NCBI GenBank assembly: GCA_013791955.1
Contig: VMSW01000007.1
Coordinates: 1,302,001-1,366,000 of the forward strand
Reading direction: 5' to 3'
Length of the DNA stretch: 64,000 bases
Origin: Propionicimonas sp.
Lineage (GTDB): Bacteria; Actinomycetota; Actinomycetes; Propionibacteriales; Propionibacteriaceae
Part shown: positions 21,130 through 32,641 of the stretch, piece by piece
How the letters are laid out: each line of letters opens with the position of its first letter
Position numbering within the stretch: position 1 is the stretch's first letter
The notes under the pieces: model-generated
What the model was told of the DNA's origin: nothing
Database searches by the model: none
Seen by the model: the letters and a program-made list of their open reading frames with translations, nothing else
Position numbers and translations under genes: made by a program

Positions 21130-22175
21130 GACGGCTGGCGATCAAATGGGACCAGGTTCAGCTGGACGCTGACGGTAGTGTCGGCGGCCACGATGCCGGG
21201 GCCACCCTGGTGCGACGGCTGCTACATCTGTCCAAAAACCCGATCCTGATCGGCCCTGGACAGCGCCGCTGCAATGGCTTCGATTTGATGGGTGTCGACT
21301 TCGTCGAAACCGACACCACCTTGGTGATCAACCTCGACGTGTTGGACTCCACTCGGGTGTGGCGCACTCTGCGCGAACACGGCGAATCCCCAGCGGTGAT
21401 GAACTTCCAGTGGGGGCCCACCACCAACTACGCCGATCAGGTGCCCCAGCTGATCGAAGCGCTCAGCTTCGCCCTGTTCCCGACCTTCGCCAACTCCGAG
21501 CGCACGGCGCTGGCGGTGCGCGAGACCGTCCGACGCTGGACGGTGCCAGCGGTCGCTGAGAAGGCCAAGGTGGGTTGGGCGAACCTCGGCTTCACCGTCG
21601 AACACGTTCAACCACGTCGACACACCGAGTTCCCGGTCGTCCTCTATCCGGCGATCTACCTCTCCGAGCGGAAGCGCCCCAAGCTGTTCATGGAGATCGT
21701 GGAGAAGGTGCATCGCCAAGTGCCGCTGCGGGTCTCGATGCGGCTGCACGAGTCGCATCTGGTCTCCGAACTAGCCATGACCCTGTCCCAAAAGGACTGG
21801 GTCTGGGCCGGTCCACTCACCGCGACTCGGGTGTCCTACTGGGAGGCACTGGCCGCAACCACAGCCTTCCTGGCCACCGCCACCGAGGAGTCCTACGGCT
21901 TGGAGTACGTCGAGGCGATGGCAGCCGGTGTGGTGGGGATCCTGCCTGATACCAGCTGGGCCCGGGCCTTGGTGCCGGAGGGTTACCCCTTCTTCTGGCG
22001 GAATAGCGCCGAGGCCGAGAAGCTGCTCCTGCGGGCAGTTCGCGAGCCGGACGCCTGCCGCGCCGAGTTGGACGCGCTGTCCGGTGGCAATTTCACCGCT
22101 TGGATCGCCCGTAAACACGACGACAACTCCTTCGAAGACGAACTCCAGCGGAAGATCAGTGAATGGTTCGGCTAA
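21126..22175 (+). CDS. Glycosyltransferase-like protein of unknown specificity
   Basis: 349 aa. The C-terminal half has the GT-B (GT4-like) donor-site pattern ATATEESYGLEYVEAMAAGVVGILPD at about 255-280 (Glu-x7-Glu region) preceded by WVWAGPL; the N-terminal half (GGHDAGATLVRRLL, FQWGPTTNY, FPTFANSERTALAV) is compatible with an acceptor domain. No signal or membrane segment. The start overlaps the hppA stop by four bases, so it is likely translated with it, but I know of no functional link. Sugar and acceptor are unknown. Confidence 0.6.
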
Positions 22176-22266
22176 TCTGCGCCGGCTCTGATGCCCGCTC
22201 GCTCCCGGTACAACCCGTGGGTACCCGCTTACCCCCGCGATGGATCGCTTGATCAGTACCGATGCT

Positions 22267-22298
22267 GCTGCCCAGTCTCCCGCCAGAGGCTGGGCAGC
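22267..22298 (+). terminator. Hairpin downstream of the hppA operon
   Basis: Inverted repeat GCTGCCCAG / CTGGGCAGC with a 14-base loop, about 90 bases after the glycosyltransferase-like gene. There is no T-run. The rest of the 242-base gap (22176-22417) holds the pgl promoter region; no other element is clear. Confidence 0.4.
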
Positions 22299-22417
22299 TA
22301 ATCGTTGCTGTGCCACAGGCATCCGGCCACGGATTGGACTACCCCTACCAGCGAGCAGATAGCATGGCGGTTCTGGTTTGATGATCGAACCAGTAGCGGC
22401 GAGGTGGAGTTGACCAA

Positions 22418-23155
22418 ATGACCATGCCAATGGTGCAGGTGGTACGCCACGAGGACGCCGACGACCTCGCTGTCCGGGCCGCCAATCGACTGCTCACCAC
22501 CTTGGTAGCACTCCAGGCCGACGGGCACACCCCACAGGTATGTCTGGCCGGTGGCCGAATCGCGATGGCGACCTACGCCGAGTTCAGCAAGCTGGTCCCG
22601 TCCTCAGACTTGGACACCTCCCGTTTGGAGCTTTGGTGGTCCGATGAGCGCTTCCTGCCCACCGAAGACCCCGAACGCAACGCTGGGCCGGCGCTAGCCC
22701 TCCTCGCCAGCGCGTTCCCGATCGATCCGGCCCACACCCACCCAATGCCGAGCGCCGACGGAACCGTCGATGCCGCCGCCTCAGCTGCGACCTATGCCAA
22801 GGAGCTGGGTGACACCGTCTTCGACCTCTGCCTTCTCGGTATGGGGCCGGACGGCCACGTGGCCTCGATCTTCCCCAACCACCCGTCCAGCGAGACCACC
22901 AACCAACCGGTGATTGGGGTCAGTGATGCGCCCAAGCCGCCACCGGAGCGCATTAGCCTCACGATCGCTCGGATCAATACTTCGGCTCAGGTTTGGCTGT
23001 TGGTGCCTGGCGCTGACAAGGCCGGCTCAGTGGCGCGAGCCATCGGCGGCGACACCGAGCTGCCGGCCGGTCGAGTGACCGGCCGGGATCGAACCCTTTG
23101 GCTGTTGGACGAGGAATCTGCGGCCGAGCTGCCCTACTTCGAGTGCAGTCTGTAG
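22418..23155 (+). CDS. pgl: 6-phosphogluconolactonase
   Basis: 245 aa. Hydrolyses 6-phosphogluconolactone in the oxidative pentose phosphate pathway. Motifs CLAGGRIA (phosphate loop, in place of the usual LSGG), WWSDERFLP (about 72-80) and LLGMGPDGHVASIFP (about 145-160) identify the DevB/Pgl family. It neighbours glycolytic genes but is on the opposite strand. Confidence 0.93.
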   Translation: MTMPMVQVVRHEDADDLAVRAANRLLTTLVALQADGHTPQVCLAGGRIAMATYAEFSKLVPSSDLDTSRLELWWSDERFLPTEDPERNAGPALALLASAFPIDPAHTHPMPSADGTVDAAASAATYAKELGDTVFDLCLLGMGPDGHVASIFPNHPSSETTNQPVIGVSDAPKPPPERISLTIARINTSAQVWLLVPGADKAGSVARAIGGDTELPAGRVTGRDRTLWLLDEESAAELPYFECSL

Positions 23156-23197
23156 CCGGTTCCGAGCAGGGTGCCGACGGTCCCGCCGGCACCGAGC

Positions 23198-23554
23198 TCA
23201 GTAAATGACTTCGCCTGATGCGCGCCTAGCGCGCAACGACTCCAATGCCTCGGCCAGGATCGCCACCGCTTCATCATCGGTGCGGCGTTCCTTCACGTAG
23301 GCCAGGTGGGTCTTGTAAGGCTGGATCTTTGGCGGCGGCGGCGGGTTCTCCGAATCCAGGTTCGCCGGAAGACCACAACGCGGGCAATCCCAAGTTTCTG
23401 GAACTACCGCTTCAGCTGCGAAGGCCGGACGAGTCTCGTGCCGGTTCGCGCAAAAATAGGAGACATAAAGACGAGGGGCCGCGTCGCCGCGTTCTGCCTC
23501 GCCCATCGGCCCAGCACCGACCCTGCTGCCCCGGATGGCACTACCACCAACCAA
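23198..23554 (-). CDS. rbpA: RNA polymerase-binding protein RbpA
   Basis: 118 aa actinobacterial transcription activator that binds RNA polymerase and the principal sigma factor. The N-terminal tail GSAIRGSRVG, the core beta domain with CANRHE...WDCPRCG (four potential zinc ligands, as in the zinc-binding Streptomyces form), the basic linker PPPPKIQPYKTHLAYVKERR, and the sigma-interaction domain DEAVAILAEALESLRARR are all present. The start appears to be TTG 23554, preceded at good distance by AAGGGAG. Confidence 0.92.
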   Translation of the reverse strand: MVGGSAIRGSRVGAGPMGEAERGDAAPRLYVSYFCANRHETRPAFAAEAVVPETWDCPRCGLPANLDSENPPPPPKIQPYKTHLAYVKERRTDDEAVAILAEALESLRARRASGEVIY

Positions 23555-23587
23555 CTGAGTGCTCCCTTATAAAGTTGAGGCTAGGCC

Positions 23588-23866
23588 TCATCCAAGCGTC
23601 CCGAGTTCGGGAAAGTACCGATACAACACCAGCAGACCGATAATGGCGGCCAGCCAGAGCACCCCAATGATGATGGTCAATCGATCCAGATTCCGCTCCG
23701 CCACCGAGGTGCCACCCATCCCGGTGGACATGCCGCCACCGAACAGGTCGGACATGCCACCACCGCGGCTCTTGTGGAGCAGGATGAATAGAGCAAGCAC
23801 GATGCTGGTAAGGATGAGCACCACCGAGAGGGTCATGATCGGCCAGGTCATCGTTAGTGCAATCAC
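23588..23866 (-). CDS. secG: Preprotein translocase subunit SecG
   Basis: 92 aa with two membrane helices (about 10-30 and 64-84) joined by the SecG loop HKSRGGGMSDLFGGGM. Part of SecYEG. It lies downstream of tpiA, the usual actinobacterial order. GTG 23866 or ATG 23851 could be the start; the difference is five residues. Confidence 0.93.
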   Translation of the reverse strand: MIALTMTWPIMTLSVVLILTSIVLALFILLHKSRGGGMSDLFGGGMSTGMGGTSVAERNLDRLTIIIGVLWLAAIIGLLVLYRYFPELGTLG

Positions 23867-23970
23867 GTCGAGAATCCTAACTCAGGTTACCCCGATCGGC
23901 CGAAACGCCTCTCGGATCGAGCCAAGTATCGGCCAAACGCCCCGACGGGGCCGCCAACCGATTCGGCTCT

Positions 23971-23996
23971 GTGGCGGGGCTGACCGGCCCCGCCGC
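23971..23996 (-). terminator. Hairpin downstream of the gap-pgk-tpiA genes
   Basis: A stem of 8 perfect GC pairs (GGCGGGGC / GCCCCGCC) extended by a wobble and one more pair, loop TGACCG, lies between the tpiA stop and secG. The 174-base gap 23867-24040 also contains the secG upstream region. No T-run follows. Confidence 0.45.
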
Positions 23997-24040
23997 AACC
24001 GCAGCGCGGCTCGGAGAGGCCGGTCCTGGCCCAGGCGGCG

Positions 24041-24826
24041 TCAGCCGTTGACGGAATAGAACATCACAATCTTGGCGAACTCGTCGGCGTTGAGGCTTGC
24101 GCCACCGACCAGAGCGCCGTCCACATCGGGCTTAGCCATGATCTCGACCACATTGCTGGCCTTGACCGAGCCGCCGTACTGGATCCGGACAGCCTCAGCT
24201 GCAACCGCACCAAAAGCCTCGGCTACATAGCTGCGGATCGCGCCACACACTTCCTGGGCATCCTCAGGGGTCGCCACCTCGCCCGTGCCGATCGCCCACA
24301 CCGGTTCGTAGGCGATCACTGCCGCCGCCACCTGCTCGGCGCTCAGCGGGGCCAGACAGTCCTTCACTTGGGCTAGGACATGCGGCACGTGGATGCCCTC
24401 TTTGCGGATTTCCAGCACTTCGCCACAGCAGATGATCGGCGTCATGCCGGCGGCGAAGACGGCTTTGGCCTTCTCTCCGATGAGTGCATCGGTTTCACCG
24501 TGGTACTCCCGGCGCTCGGAATGGCCCACCACTACGTAGGCGCAGTTGAGCTTGGCCAGCATCTCGGCCGAGATTTCGCCGGTGTAGGCACCAGCGGCGT
24601 GCACTGACACGTCCTGGGCCCCCCACTTCAGCGGCAGCTTGTCGCCTTCGATGATGGTCTGCACCGAGCGCAGGTCGGTGAACGGGACGATTACCGCCGC
24701 TTCCGACTTCGTCTCGTCGTAGCGAACGTCCTTCAACGTCCAGGCCAGTTTCTGCACCAGACCGGTGGCCTCAACGTGGTTGAGGTTCATCTTCCAGTTG
24801 CCAGCCATCAGCGGTGTGCGTGCCAT
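24041..24826 (-). CDS. tpiA: Triosephosphate isomerase
   Basis: 261 aa from ATG 24826, one base from the pgk stop. Interconverts DHAP and glyceraldehyde-3-phosphate. Catalytic residues Lys12 (AGNWKMN), His102 (VGHSERR) and Glu174 ([11 protein letters not shown]) are present, as are the phosphate loop GGSVKASN and GALVGGASL. The frame is open for another 116 codons upstream, but that stretch is a shadow of pgk. Confidence 0.97.
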   Translation of the reverse strand: MARTPLMAGNWKMNLNHVEATGLVQKLAWTLKDVRYDETKSEAAVIVPFTDLRSVQTIIEGDKLPLKWGAQDVSVHAAGAYTGEISAEMLAKLNCAYVVVGHSERREYHGETDALIGEKAKAVFAAGMTPIICCGEVLEIRKEGIHVPHVLAQVKDCLAPLSAEQVAAAVIAYEPVWAIGTGEVATPEDAQEVCGAIRSYVAEAFGAVAAEAVRIQYGGSVKASNVVEIMAKPDVDGALVGGASLNADEFAKIVMFYSVNG

Positions 24827-24827
24827 G

Positions 24828-26024
24828 TCAGTTCCCCTCTTCCAATACGGCCAGGCCGGGCAGTTCTTTGCCCTCCAGGTATTCCAGAGACGCGCCGCCG
24901 CCGGTCGAGATGTGACCGAAGGCTTCATCGGCAAAACCGAGCTGACGCACGGCGGCGGCCGAATCGCCGCCACCGACCACGGTGAAGCCCGCAGTTTCGG
25001 TGAGGGCCTTGGCAACCGCCTCGGTGCCAGCTGCGAACAGCTCCATCTCGAACACGCCCATCGGCCCGTTCCAGAAGATGGTCTTGGCGCCATGGATCGC
25101 CGCAGCGAACGCCGCTCGGGTATCCGGGCCAATGTCCAAGCCCATCTGATCTGCCGGGATTGCGTCCGCCGCAACTACGGTAGCCGGACCCTCGGGCCCG
25201 AAGGCCGGCGAAACCACCACATCGGTTGGCAACAGGAGTTGCTTGCCCAACTCTTCGGCCTGCGCCAGGTAGCCGGCGACCGCTTCGACCTTTTCGGCGT
25301 CAAGCAGCGAGGTGCCCACCTCGTAGCCCTTCGACTTCAGGAAGGTGTAGGCCATCCCGCCGCCGACAATGAGCGTGTCTGCGGCCTGCAGCAGGTTGTC
25401 GATGACGGCCAACTTGTCGGCCACCTTCGCCCCGCCCAGCACCACGACGTAGGGACGCTCTGGGGTGACGGTCAGCTTCTTCAGCACCTCCACCTCTTTG
25501 GCCACCAGGTAGCCTGCGGCGTTGGGCAACAGCTTGGCCACGTCGTAGACGGAGGCTTGCTTGCGGTGCACCACGCCGAACCCGTCGGAGACGAATACGT
25601 CGCCCAGAGCTGCGTACTTGGCGGCCAGCGCGGCGCGCTCAGCTTCGTCCTTGGATTCTTCTGCCGGTTCGTAGCGCACATTTTCCAACAGCGCGATTTC
25701 GCCGTCAGCCAGTGCTGCCACCGCAGCCTGGGCACTCTCGCCGACGACGTCGTCAGCCAGGGTCACCGGCGAACCGATCAGCTCGGCAAGGCGCTTGGCC
25801 ACCGGAGCCAACGAATACTCCGGCTTGACCTTGCCCTTGGGACGGCCCAGGTGAGCCATCACGACCACCCTGGCGCCGCCATCGCGGAGCTTGGTCAGGG
25901 TCGGCAGTGCCGCCTTAATGCGACCATCATCAGTGATGGTCTCGCCGTCCAGCGGCACATTGAAATCACAGCGGATCAGTACCCGCTGGCCACGCAGGTC
26001 TCCGAGATCGTCAACAGACTTCAC
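24828..26024 (-). CDS. pgk: Phosphoglycerate kinase
   Basis: 398 aa. Transfers phosphate from 1,3-bisphosphoglycerate to [13 protein letters not shown] near the N-terminus, [26 protein letters not shown] and the nucleotide loop GGGDSAAAV are all standard. Central gene of the gap-pgk-tpiA set, one base from tpiA and 97 bases from gap. Confidence 0.97.
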   Translation of the reverse strand: MKSVDDLGDLRGQRVLIRCDFNVPLDGETITDDGRIKAALPTLTKLRDGGARVVVMAHLGRPKGKVKPEYSLAPVAKRLAELIGSPVTLADDVVGESAQAAVAALADGEIALLENVRYEPAEESKDEAERAALAAKYAALGDVFVSDGFGVVHRKQASVYDVAKLLPNAAGYLVAKEVEVLKKLTVTPERPYVVVLGGAKVADKLAVIDNLLQAADTLIVGGGMAYTFLKSKGYEVGTSLLDAEKVEAVAGYLAQAEELGKQLLLPTDVVVSPAFGPEGPATVVAADAIPADQMGLDIGPDTRAAFAAAIHGAKTIFWNGPMGVFEMELFAAGTEAVAKALTETAGFTVVGGGDSAAAVRQLGFADEAFGHISTGGGASLEYLEGKELPGLAVLEEGN

Positions 26025-26064
26025 GAGTCCAGCCTTTCTCCATTTTTTGGGCTTGAGCCACGCC

Positions 26065-26094
26065 GGGCCGACCCGCGAATCCGCGAGCCGGCCC
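26065..26094 (-). other. Hairpin in the gap-pgk intergenic region
   Basis: Interrupted inverted repeat: GGGCCG / CGGCCC outer stem (26065-26070 with 26089-26094) and CGCG / CGCG inner stem. It may protect or partly terminate the gap mRNA so that gap is made in excess over pgk, a common arrangement; that use is inference. Confidence 0.35.
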
Positions 26095-26121
26095 AGTCGT
26101 GAGTGTTTTGGGTTTAAAGGG

Positions 26122-27147
<1,026 letters not shown>

Positions 27148-27247
27148 TTACGTTGTCCCGGTGGCGCAGGAGGCGGTCCAACCAGATACGTCCCTACCCT
27201 ACCGGCTTGAGCGAGGGCCGCTTGGTTTCCGCAAACCGTCTTACGGT

Positions 27248-28234
27248 TCAGTCGCGGTCGTCTAACATGTCGGGACTAAGCACTGCTTCGGTGTTCGGGA
27301 TGCCCAGGTCAGATGCGCGTTTGTCGGCCGTGGCGAGCAGTCGCCGGATCCGCCCAGCCACCGCGTCTTTGGTAAGGGGCGGGACGTGCAGGCCGCCGAG
27401 TTCCTCAAGACTGGCCTGCTTGTGCTCCAGCCGAAGCCGTCCGGCCACCAACAGGTGTTCGGGCACGTCGTCGCCGAGGATCTCCAAAGCCCGCTTGACC
27501 CGAGCCCCCGCAGCCACGGCCGCGCGCGCAGATCGGCGCAGATTCGCATCGTCGAAGTTCGCCAACCGATTGGCCGAGGCCCGCACTTCCCGGCGCAGTC
27601 GACGATCCTCCCAGGCCAGTACGGATTCATGCGCTCCCATTCGGGTGAGCATCGCTGCGATGGCATCGCCATCGCGGATCACCACCCGATCAACGCCGCG
27701 GACCTCACGCGCCTTAGCGCCAATGCCCATCCGCCGAGCGGCCCCCACTAGGGCCAATGCGGCCTCCGAGCCCGGGCAGGTGACCTCCAAAGCCATCGAT
27801 CGTCCCGGCTCAGTCAGCGATCCGTGGGCGAGAAAGGCTCCGCGCCAGGCTGCCACCGAAACCTCCATACCGCCCCCGACCACCTGGACGGGCAGCCCGC
27901 GCACCGGACGTCCGCGCTGATCAATCAGACCAGTTTGGCGGGCCAGCGATTCGCCGTCCTTGATCAGGCGAACCACATAACGCGTGCCGCGACGCAGGCC
28001 ACTGCCGGTGATCACGACGAAATCTGAAGTGAAACCAAAAAGCTCGGCGATCGCGGTGCGGACCCGACGGGCCGCGCCACCGGTGTCCAGCTCGGCCTCA
28101 ACCACTATCCGGCCGCCAGCGATGTGCAGACCGTTAGCGAATCGCAGCAGGGAAGCCACCTCAGCCTTACGCAGCTCGGGTTTGGTCACTTCAAGAGTGG
28201 CCAACTCGGCCTTCACCTGCTGCGTCATTGCCAT
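27248..28234 (-). CDS. whiA: DNA-binding protein WhiA
   Basis: 328 aa. The N-terminal two thirds is a degenerate LAGLIDADG homing-endonuclease-like fold ([19 protein letters not shown], the [19 protein letters not shown] region). The C-terminal HTH spans about 225-315 (RANRRVNFD-type [38 protein letters not shown]). WhiA acts with WhiB in sporulation and division control in Streptomyces and is kept in non-sporulating actinobacteria. The yvcK-rapZ genes upstream are its standard neighbours. Confidence 0.95.
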   Translation of the reverse strand: MAMTQQVKAELATLEVTKPELRKAEVASLLRFANGLHIAGGRIVVEAELDTGGAARRVRTAIAELFGFTSDFVVITGSGLRRGTRYVVRLIKDGESLARQTGLIDQRGRPVRGLPVQVVGGGMEVSVAAWRGAFLAHGSLTEPGRSMALEVTCPGSEAALALVGAARRMGIGAKAREVRGVDRVVIRDGDAIAAMLTRMGAHESVLAWEDRRLRREVRASANRLANFDDANLRRSARAAVAAGARVKRALEILGDDVPEHLLVAGRLRLEHKQASLEELGGLHVPPLTKDAVAGRIRRLLATADKRASDLGIPNTEAVLSPDMLDDRD

Positions 28235-28281
28235 CGTCTTCGGCTGCCTTCCTGGCTTTGCTGGTCGGGGTCGGCCATAGC

Positions 28282-29235
28282 CTACAGACCCATGATCCCG
28301 GCGTAGACCGAGGCTAGAAGATGCGGGTCATGCCGGGCTGAACCGTCGCGCATCCGCACTGGCGCCACCACCAATTTCGCACCGAGAGAGGCGACGAAAG
28401 TGGCGAGGTGAGTATCACCATCGGCGAAGCTTGGATCAGCCACGACTGCGTCCAGCCGGAGCCCGGGAGCATGCTCGGCAAGCACCTCGATGTGCCGAGA
28501 CGCGGTGTAGGCCGGGGTCTCATCTGCGGTCGGCACCAGGTTCAAGGTGAGAATACGGCGGGCCTGACTGGTCTCGATCGCCCTAGCCAACTCTGGCACC
28601 AGCAGATGTGGGATCACTGAGGAATACCAAGAGCCCGGTCCCAGGACGATGTAGTCAGCGGTGGCCACTGCCGCCAACGCCTCGGCTACCGCTGGCGGGT
28701 TTGCTGGCACCAGCCGGACGTTGGCGATGTCGCCGGTGGCCAACGCGACCTCTTCCTGGCCGACAACCAGAGTGCGCTCGTCGGGACTGGACGGATCAGC
28801 ACCGATCACCTCGGCCTCGATCACCAGAGGCACGGCTGCCATCGGTAGCACCCGTCCCTCCACATTGAGCATTGCCGCCACCATGTCCAACCCGGCCACC
28901 GGGTCGGAAAGCTGCTGCCAAAGGCCGGCGATCAAGAGGTTCCCGATTGAATGGCCGCCCAGCGGCCCGTCCCCGGGGAATCTCGACTGCAGCACCGCGG
29001 CCCAGGCCCGGCCCACCTCGTCGTCGCCACAGAGCGCAGCCAGGGCCATCCGCAGATCACCGGGCGGCAGGATCGGGAACTCGTCGCGCAACCGGCCCGA
29101 GGAGCCACCGTCATCGGCGACCGTGACGATGGCTGTGAGCCTGGGGGTTAGTTGACGTAGCGCGCTCAGGCTTGCTGACAAGCCATGGCCACCCCCGAGA
29201 GCGACCACCGCTGGCAGCGGGTTGAACGGATTCAT
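28282..29235 (-). CDS. yvcK: YvcK/CofD-like protein (gluconeogenesis factor family)
   Basis: 317 aa. The N-terminal phosphate loop [13 protein letters not shown], the [12 protein letters not shown] stretch and [12 protein letters not shown] identify the YvcK (CuvA/MgfK) family, which binds UDP-sugars and links carbon metabolism with cell-wall synthesis. The family is CofD-like in fold but does not make F420. It overlaps rapZ by four bases and precedes whiA. Confidence 0.93.
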   Translation of the reverse strand: MNPFNPLPAVVALGGGHGLSASLSALRQLTPRLTAIVTVADDGGSSGRLRDEFPILPPGDLRMALAALCGDDEVGRAWAAVLQSRFPGDGPLGGHSIGNLLIAGLWQQLSDPVAGLDMVAAMLNVEGRVLPMAAVPLVIEAEVIGADPSSPDERTLVVGQEEVALATGDIANVRLVPANPPAVAEALAAVATADYIVLGPGSWYSSVIPHLLVPELARAIETSQARRILTLNLVPTADETPAYTASRHIEVLAEHAPGLRLDAVVADPSFADGDTHLATFVASLGAKLVVAPVRMRDGSARHDPHLLASVYAGIMGL

Positions 29236-30101
29236 TCGAGGCCCAGATCGCGGTGGATCACCCCGACCACCTGCCCGTTGGCGCTAAGTCGACGGCCAAG
29301 TTCCTCAGCAATCGCGGTCGAGCGATGCTTCCCGCCGGTACAGCCGATCGCCACCGTCGCATGCCGCTTGCCTTCCCGCAGATAGCCGGGAGCGATCAGC
29401 TCGATCAGTTCAGTCACCTTGGTAACGAACTCCTCCGCGCCAGGCTGACCCAGGACGTAACCCGAGACCGGTTTGGACAATCCCGTCTGCGCACGCAGCG
29501 CTGGCACCCAATGCGGATTGGGCAGGAAGCGAACGTCCAGCACCAGGTCGGCGTCGATCGGGATGCCGTGCTTGAAGCCAAAGGACATCAACGTGAAGCG
29601 AAGACCACCAACCTGATCTGCCGCGAACGCCTTGGCCACCCGTGCTGAAAGCTGGTGGATGTTGATCGAGGTGGTGTCGATCACCAGATCGGCATCTGCC
29701 CGGAGTTCGGCGAGCATCTTCCGCTCGCGATTCACCCCGTCCAGCAGCCGTCCGGAGCCCTGCAACGGAAGTGGCCGGCGCACCGACTCCTGGCGACGCA
29801 CGATCACTTCGTCGCTGGCTTCAAGGTAGAGCACTTCACGCACGACCTGTTGCTCGTCCAGAGCGGCGTAGGCGCCCGGCAACTGGTCGAATTCGGCTCG
29901 TGAGCGAACGTCGAGGACGACCGCGACTCGTCCGAAGCCGCGCTCTCGGCAGACGCCGATCAGTTTCGGCAGCAGGCTGGGGGGAAGGTTGTCCACGACG
30001 AACCAACCCAGATCTTCCAGGGTGTGCCCGGCGGTACGTCGGCCCGCACCTGACAGTCCAGTGATCACCAGCAGGCGCACAGCGGCGACAGACTCGGTCA
30101 T
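29232..30101 (-). CDS. rapZ: RapZ/YvcJ family nucleotide-binding protein
   Basis: 289 aa. The N-terminal P-loop reads GLSGAGRRT, with Arg where a Walker A Lys is usual; this Arg form is what I recall for actinobacterial members. The C-terminal domain has FGFKHGIP, DVRFLPNPH and GCTGGKHRST, typical of RapZ/YvcJ. In enteric bacteria RapZ controls GlmS mRNA; outside them the role is unclear. Start codon ATG 30101. Confidence 0.92.
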   Translation of the reverse strand: MTESVAAVRLLVITGLSGAGRRTAGHTLEDLGWFVVDNLPPSLLPKLIGVCRERGFGRVAVVLDVRSRAEFDQLPGAYAALDEQQVVREVLYLEASDEVIVRRQESVRRPLPLQGSGRLLDGVNRERKMLAELRADADLVIDTTSINIHQLSARVAKAFAADQVGGLRFTLMSFGFKHGIPIDADLVLDVRFLPNPHWVPALRAQTGLSKPVSGYVLGQPGAEEFVTKVTELIELIAPGYLREGKRHATVAIGCTGGKHRSTAIAEELGRRLSANGQVVGVIHRDLGLE

Positions 30102-30130
30102 GGCGCCATTATTCCCTTCGCCGGGCCCGA

Positions 30131-32077
30131 TCAGTCCTGAATCACTTCACCCGTGGCCAGATTCACGCCCAACTCCGGCTCCTGGGCGGCCAAGGCGGCG
30201 AAAATGGCCGCCGCAGTGGCTGGCCCGATGCCCGGGACCTCGGCTAGCTCGGCGATGGTGGCCTTGCGTAGCTTTCGCAGCGAACCGAAATACTTCAGCA
30301 ATGCCTTGCGGCGCAACTCCCCCAGCCCCGCAACGTCGTCGAGCACCGAATCGAGCATTGCGGCGCTGCGGCGTCCACGGTGATGGGTGATGGCGAAGCG
30401 GTGGGCTTCATCACGTACCCGTTGCAGCAGGTAAAGCGCCTCGCTGGCCCGAGGCAGGATCAGCGGGTACTCCTGGGTTGGCAGCCAGACCTCCTCCAGT
30501 CGCTTGGCCAGACCGCAAAGCGCCACATCGGTGATGCCCAGATCAGCCATTGCCCGAGCCGCAGCCGTTACCTGGGGCGCACCCCCGTCGACCACCACCA
30601 GCGCCGGCAGGTAGGCGAACTTCCGTGGCGCACCGGTGGTCGGATCGATCAGCAGCGGCCCATCGGTCTTTTCGTCATCGGCGCGCTCCTCTAGGAGTCG
30701 GCGGAAGCGACGAGTGATCACCTCGCGCATCGCGCCCACGTCATTGGAGCCTTCGACGGTACGGATCACGAACCGCCGGTACTCGCTCTTGCGGGCCAGA
30801 CCGTCCTCAAACACCACCATCGAGGCCACCACCTCAGTGCCTTGGGTGTGGGAGATGTCGTAGCACTCGATGCGCAGCGGCGCCTGGGGTAAATCGAGGG
30901 CCACCTGGAGTTCTTCCAGCGCCCGGCTTCGGGTGGAAAGGTCGCTGGAGCGACGCAACTTGTGCAAGGCCAACACGTCGGCAGCGTTTCGGCCAGCGGT
31001 CTCCAACAGGGCGGCCTTGTCGCCACGCTTCGGCACCCGCAGCCGCACCTTGGTGCCACGCTCCTCGGTGAGCAGCTGGCTGAGCACCTCACCGGTTGCG
31101 GGCAGTCGAGGCAACAACACCAACGGCGGCACGCTCTGAGCGGTATCGCCATACAGCTGCAGCAGGAACTGCTCCAACAACTCACCCTCGTCAGCGTCGT
31201 CGCTGCGCTCGGCCACCCAAGCCCGCTCACCGCGGATCCGGCCGTCACGAACGTGGAAGACCTGAATTGCCACCTCCAGCGGATCGGTCGCCAGGGCAAC
31301 CACGTCGGCATCGGTGCCGTCGCCGAGCACGATCGCATTTTGCTCCGAGGCCTGCTTGAGCGCGCCCAGCTGATCGCGCAACCCCCCGGCTCGCTCAAAC
31401 TCCTGCTTGGCCGAGGCGACGAACATTTCCGTCTCCAAGCGTTTGATCAGCCCAGCGGTGCGACCAGCCAGGAATTCGCAGACCCCTTCGACAAGTTCAC
31501 GGTGATCCTCGGCATTCACTCGGCCAACACACGGCGCAGCGCACTTGCCGATGTACCCGAGCAGGCACGGTCTCCCTGAGGACTTGGCGCTGTTGAACAC
31601 ACCTTGGGTGCACGAGCGCATCGGGAACACCCGCAACAACGAGTCCAAGGTCTGACGAATGGCCCAAGCCTGGGCGTACGGACCGTAGTAACGGTTCTGC
31701 TTGCGTTTGGGTCCGCGCCCGACGTAGACGCGCGGGAACTCCTCACCCCAGGTGACCGCGACCCAGGGATAGGACTTGTCGTCGCGGTATTTGATGTTGA
31801 ACCGCGGGTCGTACTGCTTAATCCAGGTGTATTCGAGTTGTAGCGCCTCAAGTTCATTGCGAACCAGCGTCCAATCCACGGCAGCAGCGGTGCGAACCAT
31901 GGTTTGGGTGCGGAAGTGCAACGCTGCCGGGTCGGCGAAATACGAACTGAGTCGCTGGCGCAGGTTGATCGCCTTGCCGACATAGACGACCCGTCCCTCG
32001 GCGTCGCTGAACCGATAAACACCCGGCCCAGTGGGGATAGTGCCGGGCGCGGGACGGTAACTGGCCGGGTCAGCCAC
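30131..32077 (-). CDS. uvrC: UvrABC system protein C
   Basis: 648 aa, makes both incisions in nucleotide excision repair. GIY-YIG nuclease at about 12-95 ([18 protein letters not shown]), UVR motif near 205-240, RNase H-like nuclease in the second half ([32 protein letters not shown]), and helix-hairpin-helix at the C-terminus ([29 protein letters not shown]). GTG start at 32077 with AAGGACG upstream. Confidence 0.97.
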   Translation of the reverse strand: MADPASYRPAPGTIPTGPGVYRFSDAEGRVVYVGKAINLRQRLSSYFADPAALHFRTQTMVRTAAAVDWTLVRNELEALQLEYTWIKQYDPRFNIKYRDDKSYPWVAVTWGEEFPRVYVGRGPKRKQNRYYGPYAQAWAIRQTLDSLLRVFPMRSCTQGVFNSAKSSGRPCLLGYIGKCAAPCVGRVNAEDHRELVEGVCEFLAGRTAGLIKRLETEMFVASAKQEFERAGGLRDQLGALKQASEQNAIVLGDGTDADVVALATDPLEVAIQVFHVRDGRIRGERAWVAERSDDADEGELLEQFLLQLYGDTAQSVPPLVLLPRLPATGEVLSQLLTEERGTKVRLRVPKRGDKAALLETAGRNAADVLALHKLRRSSDLSTRSRALEELQVALDLPQAPLRIECYDISHTQGTEVVASMVVFEDGLARKSEYRRFVIRTVEGSNDVGAMREVITRRFRRLLEERADDEKTDGPLLIDPTTGAPRKFAYLPALVVVDGGAPQVTAAARAMADLGITDVALCGLAKRLEEVWLPTQEYPLILPRASEALYLLQRVRDEAHRFAITHHRGRRSAAMLDSVLDDVAGLGELRRKALLKYFGSLRKLRKATIAELAEVPGIGPATAAAIFAALAAQEPELGVNLATGEVIQD

Positions 32078-32234
32078 GAGGAACGTCCTTCAACACGAAG
32101 TCAGCATAGATAACCCCACCGACAATCGAGGCCGCCCGCTGCCGATCCCGCCCACTCAGCACACCTACCCCTTGGGACGTCGCCTCGCGCCCAAGCCCGC
32201 CTAGCATGCCGATTACAAGCCTTGGAGGTTCCCA

Positions 32235-32627
32235 ATGACCGAAGCTCAGCTCTCACGTCGCACCGCACTGATCGCCGTAGGGGGATCAACCCTCGCCTTC
32301 TGCCTTGGCTGTTCCACCGCCCCCGGCAGCGCCGGCAACAGCAGCGGCCCGGTGTCGATTAAGGCCGCCGAAATCCCGGTTGGATCAGGCAAGATCGTCG
32401 GACAGTTCGTGATCACTCAACCCACGGCCGGCCAGTTCGAGGCCTTCGGCTATCTGTGCACTCATCAGAACTTGCCGGTGCAGCAGGTTAGCGACGCGGC
32501 GATCGTCTGCGGTCGCCACGGCTCGACCTACTCCCTGACCGACGGCTCAGTGCTCACCGGACCGGCAACCAAGGCCCTAAGCAAGGCCAACGTGGCCAGG
32601 TCGGGCGACACTCTCACCATCAGCTGA
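32235..32627 (+). CDS. Exported Rieske [2Fe-2S] protein (Tat substrate)
   Basis: 130 aa. The N-terminus has a Tat-like twin arginine (SRRTALIAVGG, about 7-17) and a hydrophobic stretch ending CLGC at about 27, which may be an atypical lipobox. The Rieske ligands are CTH (about 75) and CGRHG (about 95). Folded, cluster-carrying export through Tat fits. The gene stands alone, with no oxygenase or cytochrome next to it, so its electron partner is unknown. Confidence 0.85.
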   Translation: MTEAQLSRRTALIAVGGSTLAFCLGCSTAPGSAGNSSGPVSIKAAEIPVGSGKIVGQFVITQPTAGQFEAFGYLCTHQNLPVQQVSDAAIVCGRHGSTYSLTDGSVLTGPATKALSKANVARSGDTLTIS

Positions 32628-32641
32628 GGCCGAGTCCGCCT

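Noticed and set aside
24827-25174. 116-residue extension of triosephosphate isomerase
   Set aside because: It is a frame shadow of pgk; the TIM fold begins at ATG 24826.
29232-30101. RapZ as a broken P-loop protein because of Arg in the Walker motif
   Set aside because: The Arg form appears normal for actinobacterial RapZ/YvcJ proteins, so it is not evidence of decay.
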